From Sva-07 sp031426215 (lineage in GTDB: Bacteria; Actinomycetota; Acidimicrobiia; Acidimicrobiales; Ilumatobacteraceae): a DNA stretch of 64,000 bases. Position numbers and translations under genes: made by a program. The notes below the pieces were generated by a model. The model was not told where the DNA came from, did not search any database, and saw only the letters and a program-made list of their open reading frames with translations. Position 1 is the stretch's first letter. Every line of letters starts with the position of its first letter. Shown piece by piece: positions 60,208 through 64,000 of this stretch. The stretch is taken from contig JANPKU010000118.1 in NCBI GenBank assembly GCA_031426215.1, positions 10,535-74,534 of the forward strand, written 5' to 3'.

Positions 60208-60870
60208 TCAAGACGCCTCGAACCGGACGTGGGTGGAGCCGAAGCTGATGATGTCACCGTCGCGGAGACGATGCTCGCCGACGATTTTCACGCCGTTCAC
60301 CATGGTGCCGTTGGTGGAGCCGAGATCGGTGACCACGTAGGCGCTGGTGCTGGCAAAGACTTCGGCGTGGTTGCGACTGATGTTGCTGTCGTTGATGGCG
60401 ATCGTGCACTCGGGCAGTCGACCGACGGTGGCCTTGCCGCCGTCGAGATCGACGCGTTGGCCGGACGGGAGGACGAGCGACCCCATGCCGGGGCCGGTTG
60501 CTGCCTGCTTGAGCTGGCTGACGATGTTGAAGCGTCCGGTGCGCAAAGTGTTGTCGACGGCGAGTTGCACCTTGACGGGTCCCATGAAGTGGTAGCCCTC
60601 TTCTCGGGCGTACTCGCGGGCGGCCTCTGCGAGTTCGGAGACGAGCGCGTCCTCGATGTCGTTGAAGCTGGTGTGATCGACGGCGCTGAGCACCACGGTG
60701 AAGTCGTTGGGGACGATACGTCGGCCCTTGACGTCGACCGAGCGTTGGTCGTCCATCTCGCGCACGAGGCGCCGACCGAGTTCGATGGGACGTATCGAGC
60801 CCTTGGAGCGACGAGAGAACACGCCGTCGACCATACGCTCCAAACGCTGCTCCAGCGACTGCAATCCCAT
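60208..60870 (-). CDS. fhaA: FhaA, DUF3662-FHA protein
   Basis: This 220-residue protein has the DUF3662 domain at the N-terminus (LQSLEQRLERMVDGVFSRR, later YHFMGPVKVQLAVD) and a C-terminal FHA domain (ATVGRLPECTIAI, ISRNHAEVF, DLGSTNGTMVNG). The long disordered linker found in mycobacterial FhaA is missing, making this a compact version. FhaA binds phosphorylated MviN/PknB partners to control lipid II export. It is the first gene of the minus-strand cluster; its promoter must lie in or near the palindrome array. Confidence 0.93.
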   Translation of the reverse strand: MGLQSLEQRLERMVDGVFSRRSKGSIRPIELGRRLVREMDDQRSVDVKGRRIVPNDFTVVLSAVDHTSFNDIEDALVSELAEAAREYAREEGYHFMGPVKVQLAVDNTLRTGRFNIVSQLKQAATGPGMGSLVLPSGQRVDLDGGKATVGRLPECTIAINDSNISRNHAEVFASTSAYVVTDLGSTNGTMVNGVKIVGEHRLRDGDIISFGSTHVRFEAS

Positions 60871-60950
60871 AGGTGGCTCGTCAGGCTACTCGCCCCGCCG
60901 GTCCACCCACCGTCGTCCAGCCCCTCGCGCCGCCGCGCCAACGATCAGCC

Positions 60951-61176
60951 GGCGATGAGCGAAGCGCCGGTATTCGGTCCGTTCGCTCATCGCCTCGCCG
61001 TTCTTCTCGCCAGTGATGAGCGAAACGCCGGTATCTGGTCCGTTCGCTCATCGCTTCGCCGTTCTTCCCGCCAGTGATGAGCGAAGCGCCGGTATCTGGT
61101 CTGTTCGCTCATCGCTTCGCCGTTCTTCCCGCCAGTGATGAGCCAAGCGCCGGTATCGGGTCCGTTCGCTCATCGG
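60951..61176. repeat. Tandem array of four 61-bp REP-like palindromes
   Basis: Four copies begin at 60954, 61015, 61076 and 61137, exactly 61 bp apart. Each has arms GATGAGCGAA and TTCGCTCATC (the last has GATGAGCCAA) around an 18-base centre with CGCCGGTAT. Copies are joined by a CGCCGTTCTTC-type spacer. The period is not a multiple of three, so it is not coding. The arms match the two units at 34366-34469. The array lies between fhaA and tRNA-Leu. Confidence 0.85.
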
Positions 61177-61229
61177 CGCTGTCGCGCGTGCCAAGACCAA
61201 CCGGGAGCGCTAACGTTCGGGATCCACTT

Positions 61230-61312
61230 GCGCGAGTGGCGGAATGGCAGACGCGCCAGCTTCAGGTGCTGGTGTCCGAAAGGGCGTGGGGGTTCAAGTC
61301 CCCCCTCGCGCA
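61230..61312 (+). tRNA. tRNA-Leu (anticodon CAG)
   Basis: Acceptor arms GCGCGAG and CTCGCGC pair. The D arm contains TGGCGGAATGGCAGACGCG. The anticodon stem CCAGC/GCTGG encloses TTCAGGT with CAG. A long variable arm of class II type is present, and the T arm GGGGGTTCAAGTCCCCC follows. The CCA end is not encoded. A tRNA-Leu at this side of the fhaA cluster also occurs in mycobacteria. The 269 bases downstream (61313-61581) contain no gene I can support. Confidence 0.95.
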
Positions 61313-61581
61313 CGAGAAATCCCTTGCACTGCGGGGAATTTCCACATCGCTGACTCGACTGTCCTCGAACTTCGACGACCGACTGGCTCATCAGGGCGCG
61401 AGCAGGGCTTCGATCTCGTCGAACGGATCGGTGTCGATCGAATTCGACCGGTGGCCGCGACAGTGATCCAGTGCGCTGAGGCCGTGGCCGTCTCGCAGAT
61501 CAGGATCGGGCGGCCACGCGTGCCGATGGCGACTTCGCTGGCCTACTGGTCATCGGACATGTCGGACGGACAGTTTTGCGA

Positions 61582-62400
61582 ATGACGGCGACGAGGGCGC
61601 GTGAGGTGGATGTCGGCGGTTCGGGAAGCGTGGTGTGCCGGCGGCTCGTCGCATCGACGATCCGGCTCGGCCCGTTCGCGTTCTCGGCCCTGGCGACTGC
61701 ACTGGCCGTTTTCCTGGCGCTCGGTTGGCGAGCCGATCAGCAAGTAGTCGCGTTGCACGTCGACATGTTGAGACGCGAGCGGGCTCTGTCGGCGGTGGTG
61801 CTCGCCGGTACCGAGCGAGCTGTTGCCGAGCCCGGCGCCGGATCGGAGCAGACGCTGGCACACCTCGATCTCCTGGTGATTTCGTGGGCGACGCTGAGCG
61901 ACGGCGGACCTGAACTCGGTCTGGATCTCCAGCTGACCGGTCGCATCGTGCGGTCGTTGCCGGGTCTGGATACTCGATTCGCTGAAGTTTCCGACCGTCT
62001 GACGGTCTACCGGGACAACGTCATCGAGACCCTCGCCGAGGGGGCGGAGACTGATGGTCTTCCTGCGCTTCGGGAAGAATCAGCCGACCTGGTCGACCGT
62101 TTCGTCTTGGTGCTTCGAGACGTCATCGAGGACCGGCCGAGTGACCCCCGGCTGTGGTGGGCAGCGGCGTCGCTCGCTCTCGCGATTGGTTGTCTCGGTG
62201 TGAGTGTGATCCCGGTGCGCATCCGCCGCCGGACTGTGCGCCGTGAGCTGTCGCCCCCGGTGCCGACGATCGTCGGCGAACGTCGTCGTCGCCAGCACCG
62301 CTGCAGCAGGACTCCTCGACGTGTTGCGACCCGGCAACTCGATCGGCGTGGGTGCCCGCGTCGTTCTCGACGAGTCCGGCCAGACTCCACCGCATCCTGA
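61582..62400 (+). CDS. Two-helix membrane protein, C-terminus uncertain
   Basis: This frame gives 272 residues with a first membrane helix (about 28-48), an extracytoplasmic helical domain of about 140 residues and a second helix (about 193-213). This is the layout of a sensory membrane receptor. From about residue 230 the reading becomes an Arg-rich string unlike protein, whereas the next frames stay coding-like (62270-62390, then 62390-62575). Either the gene ends in junk-like sequence or frameshifts have broken its cytoplasmic domain. No family was recognised. Confidence 0.5.
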   Translation: MTATRAREVDVGGSGSVVCRRLVASTIRLGPFAFSALATALAVFLALGWRADQQVVALHVDMLRRERALSAVVLAGTERAVAEPGAGSEQTLAHLDLLVISWATLSDGGPELGLDLQLTGRIVRSLPGLDTRFAEVSDRLTVYRDNVIETLAEGAETDGLPALREESADLVDRFVLVLRDVIEDRPSDPRLWWAAASLALAIGCLGVSVIPVRIRRRTVRRELSPPVPTIVGERRRRQHRCSRTPRRVATRQLDRRGCPRRSRRVRPDSTAS

Positions 62401-62578
62401 CCGGCTCGCCGGCCGTAACCGAGGGCCGAGAACTCTCGATCATGTTCGGCGATATGAATGGGAACATGTCATTGATTCGTGCGTCGATGTCCCAGTGCGC
62501 GGGCGCGACCACCGAGGAGGCGAGCGGAAACTTTGGCGCCGATTGGTCGTCGGCGCCGTTACAGCTGCGATGCGATCG

Positions 62579-63037
62579 ATGACGATGACCGACGATGAAG
62601 CGACCTTTCGGGACTACGCCGCCGAGCTGACTCGTTACGCCGCTGCGATCGCGGGCCCGACCGACGCCGACGACGTTGTTGCGGACGCATTCGCTTCGGC
62701 ATTCGCATCATCGCGCTGGCCGTCGATCGAGGACCGTCGGGCCTATCTCTACCAGGCCGTGTTGAACCAGGTCCGTGACCGCCACCGCAGCAACAGCCGG
62801 CGACGACGGCGAGAAGTCGCATCCAGAGAGACCGCCAACTCCACCGACGTCGGTATCCGGCCCGAGCTGCTCGCCGTCATGAACACGCTGTCCCCACGCC
62901 AACGGGCGGTGCTGTTCTGCCTGTACTGGCTCGACCTCGACGTCGCACAGACGGCTCATCGTCTCGACTTCTCGACCCGAACCGTCCAGCGCGAGTCCCA
63001 GACCGCTCGCCGCCGAATGAAAGCGCTCCTTCGATGA
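62579..63037 (+). CDS. ECF-type RNA polymerase sigma factor
   Basis: This 152-residue sigma-70 family protein is slightly short. Region 2 is visible as DYAAELTRYAAAIAGPTDAD then VVADAFASAF and AYLYQAVLNQVRDRHR. Region 4 is LSPRQRAVLFCLYWLDLDVA then QTAHRLDFSTRTVQRE. Several ATG codons cluster at the start (62570, 62579 and 62585); 62579 is a middle choice. Its stop overlaps the next gene's ATG (ATGA), forming a second sigma/putative anti-sigma pair in the window. Confidence 0.88.
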   Translation: MTMTDDEATFRDYAAELTRYAAAIAGPTDADDVVADAFASAFASSRWPSIEDRRAYLYQAVLNQVRDRHRSNSRRRRREVASRETANSTDVGIRPELLAVMNTLSPRQRAVLFCLYWLDLDVAQTAHRLDFSTRTVQRESQTARRRMKALLR

Positions 63038-64000
63038 ACGACCTCGACGACCAGATCCGCCGTGCGTTCGATGAATTGGTCAACGCCGCTCCGCCCCCGC
63101 CCTCGGCTCCGAGTCGCAAGGTGTTGTCGTTGACCCGCCGCGATCCTCGAGCTTCCAGAGTGCTTGCGACGGCGGCGTCAGTCCTGCTCGTCGCAGCAGT
63201 CGGCGTCGTCGTCTTCGCGCAACGTAACGGCGGCACTCAGACCATCACCACCTCAGGCGAACCCGCTGCGACGGAGTTGGTGGAGACAACGGTGGCGCCG
63301 GAGACGTTCCCGCAGGACACGATCCGCGTCGAGACCGGGGGCAGCCCTGAGCCGGTCACGTCGGTGGAGTCGGCACCGCGTGACGAGTACGAGGTCACCG
63401 TCGCTCCACTCTTTCCGGGAACGACCGAACCAGTTCCGGCGCCGGGCCAGGACTACAACGGCGTCTACTTCGCGTACCTCCACGAAGGGGTTGGGCCAGA
63501 CGATCCGTTGCAGCTCCGATTCGATGTCCTCCAGGCCTTTTCGGGTGACGACTGCGCAATGCGGTTTGGCGGCGACTCGCCTGGCGTGTGCACACCGTTC
63601 GGGACGGACTTCAATGGGCCGGTCGGTCAGCTCGACGTAGCCGTCACTGAGGTCCCCATCTCGGTACGAGACATCAGCAGCGAGGCCAGTTACCGCATCT
63701 CGGGCACGGAACTGCTCGCCCTCGTCAACGGTGCGACACCGTCACCGTCAGCCCCCGAGGGCTTCCTGTTCAGCGGTGGATTCGGCTTCCTCCTCACCTT
63801 CGAGAGTGGCACGATGACCCGTATCGATCAGCCCGGGGCCATACAGCCGGATTCGACTTCCGTCGGCTGGACCGCCGCCACGACGCCCTTCCCGAGCCTG
63901 TCGTACCTTGCGTGTTGCGGCATCGATTGGGCAGGCCCGGCGTCACCCGACGTACCGATCGACCCGGCCGATGAACTCGCCCCCGGGATCTACAACATTC
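63034..64000 (+). CDS. Putative anti-sigma factor with extracytoplasmic domain, 3' end outside window
   Basis: The frame is open from ATG 63034 to the end of the window (322 codons seen). A short cytoplasmic head (MNDLDDQIRRAFDELVNAAP, then Pro-rich to about 45) precedes one membrane helix (about 48-68, VLATAASVLLVAAVGVVVFA). A Thr/Glu/Pro-rich linker leads to a large extracytoplasmic domain with cysteines in DDCAMRFGGDSPGVC and LACCGIDW. The ATGA overlap with the sigma gene and the topology support an anti-sigma role; no zinc motif is visible. The extracytoplasmic domain was not recognised. Confidence 0.72.
   Translation, partial: MNDLDDQIRRAFDELVNAAPPPPSAPSRKVLSLTRRDPRASRVLATAASVLLVAAVGVVVFAQRNGGTQTITTSGEPAATELVETTVAPETFPQDTIRVETGGSPEPVTSVESAPRDEYEVTVAPLFPGTTEPVPAPGQDYNGVYFAYLHEGVGPDDPLQLRFDVLQAFSGDDCAMRFGGDSPGVCTPFGTDFNGPVGQLDVAVTEVPISVRDISSEASYRISGTELLALVNGATPSPSAPEGFLFSGGFGFLLTFESGTMTRIDQPGAIQPDSTSVGWTAATTPFPSLSYLACCGIDWAGPASPDVPIDPADELAPGIYNI

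Noticed and set aside
60951..61176. CRISPR-like regular repeats
   Set aside because: The units are contiguous 61-bp tandem palindromes with nearly identical sequence throughout; there are no unique spacers and no cas genes.
61074..61466. Open frame through the palindrome array and tRNA
   Set aside because: It translates repeats whose period is not a multiple of three and then the tRNA itself; not a protein.
61313..61581. Possible integration remnant downstream of tRNA-Leu
   Set aside because: No repeat of the tRNA 3' end, no integrase and no convincing coding frame were found.
62243..62578. N-terminal extension of the second ECF sigma factor
   Set aside because: Sigma family similarity starts at about 62590; the upstream part is unrelated and may be debris of the preceding gene.

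Overview
The window is GC-rich, densely coding DNA from an actinobacterium. The evidence is a WhiB regulator, CrgA, and a cell-wall/phosphosignalling cluster (trpG, pknB, pbpA, rodA, pstP, fhaB, fhaA, tRNA-Leu) in the order known from mycobacteria. The light-driven proton-pump rhodopsin, many acyl-CoA and VOC enzymes, and frequent leaderless or GTG starts suggest an aquatic member of the Acidimicrobiia (Ilumatobacter-like); that placement is inference. No rRNA, CRISPR array, prophage or insertion sequence was seen.

Layout. 1-4.9 kb: the end of a split cytochrome b, a small membrane protein, an ECF sigma/anti-sigma pair and a coupled ABC transporter. 4.9-8.4 kb: small stress-type and VOC genes, a DoxX-like remnant and one doubtful secreted-type reading frame. 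8.4-20 kb: a signalling island with four hybrid histidine kinases (PAS, GAF and DICT sensors), a receiver-EAL phosphodiesterase and a GAF-GGDEF cyclase. 20-27 kb: an acyl-CoA ligase, the inorganic-carbon importer dabB-dabA with a P-II-like protein, then bacterioferritin and a [2Fe-2S] protein. 27-32.5 kb: a PhyH dioxygenase/small protein/polyphosphate kinase 2 operon, then whiB with a tiny overlapping leader peptide, then a proton-pump rhodopsin. The rhodopsin is divergent from a regulator carrying the full CarH-type adenosylcobalamin light-sensing signature. 32.5-48.4 kb: acyl-CoA dehydrogenase, MarR regulator, thiolase, a beta-helix/adenylate cyclase pair, nucleoside hydrolase, a heterodimeric ABC exporter, cold-shock protein, TrmH methyltransferase and a flavin reductase. 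48.4-52 kb: a catabolic set of VOC protein, amidohydrolase and Rieske oxygenase. 52-61.3 kb: the pknB/fha cell-growth cluster and tRNA-Leu(CAG). 61.6-64 kb: a membrane protein with an uncertain end, then a second ECF sigma/anti-sigma pair running off the window.

The main theme is light and energy. A predicted photoreceptor-repressor shares a 116-bp intergenic region with a green-type proton-pump rhodopsin, and a bicarbonate importer thought to be driven by ion gradients lies about 5 kb away. Two families of palindromic intergenic elements were also found: a GGCGATGAGC-armed REP-like repeat, including a 61-bp tandem array, and hairpins built on GGGTC[A/G]GACCC. A palindrome of two head-to-head DnaA-box-like sequences lies between convergent genes at 48.3 kb.

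Gaps over about 300 bases: 7824-8422 holds only the doubtful minus-strand frame at 7985-8383. 60871-61229 holds the palindromic array and runs up to the tRNA. 61313-61581 shows nothing I can support as a gene.
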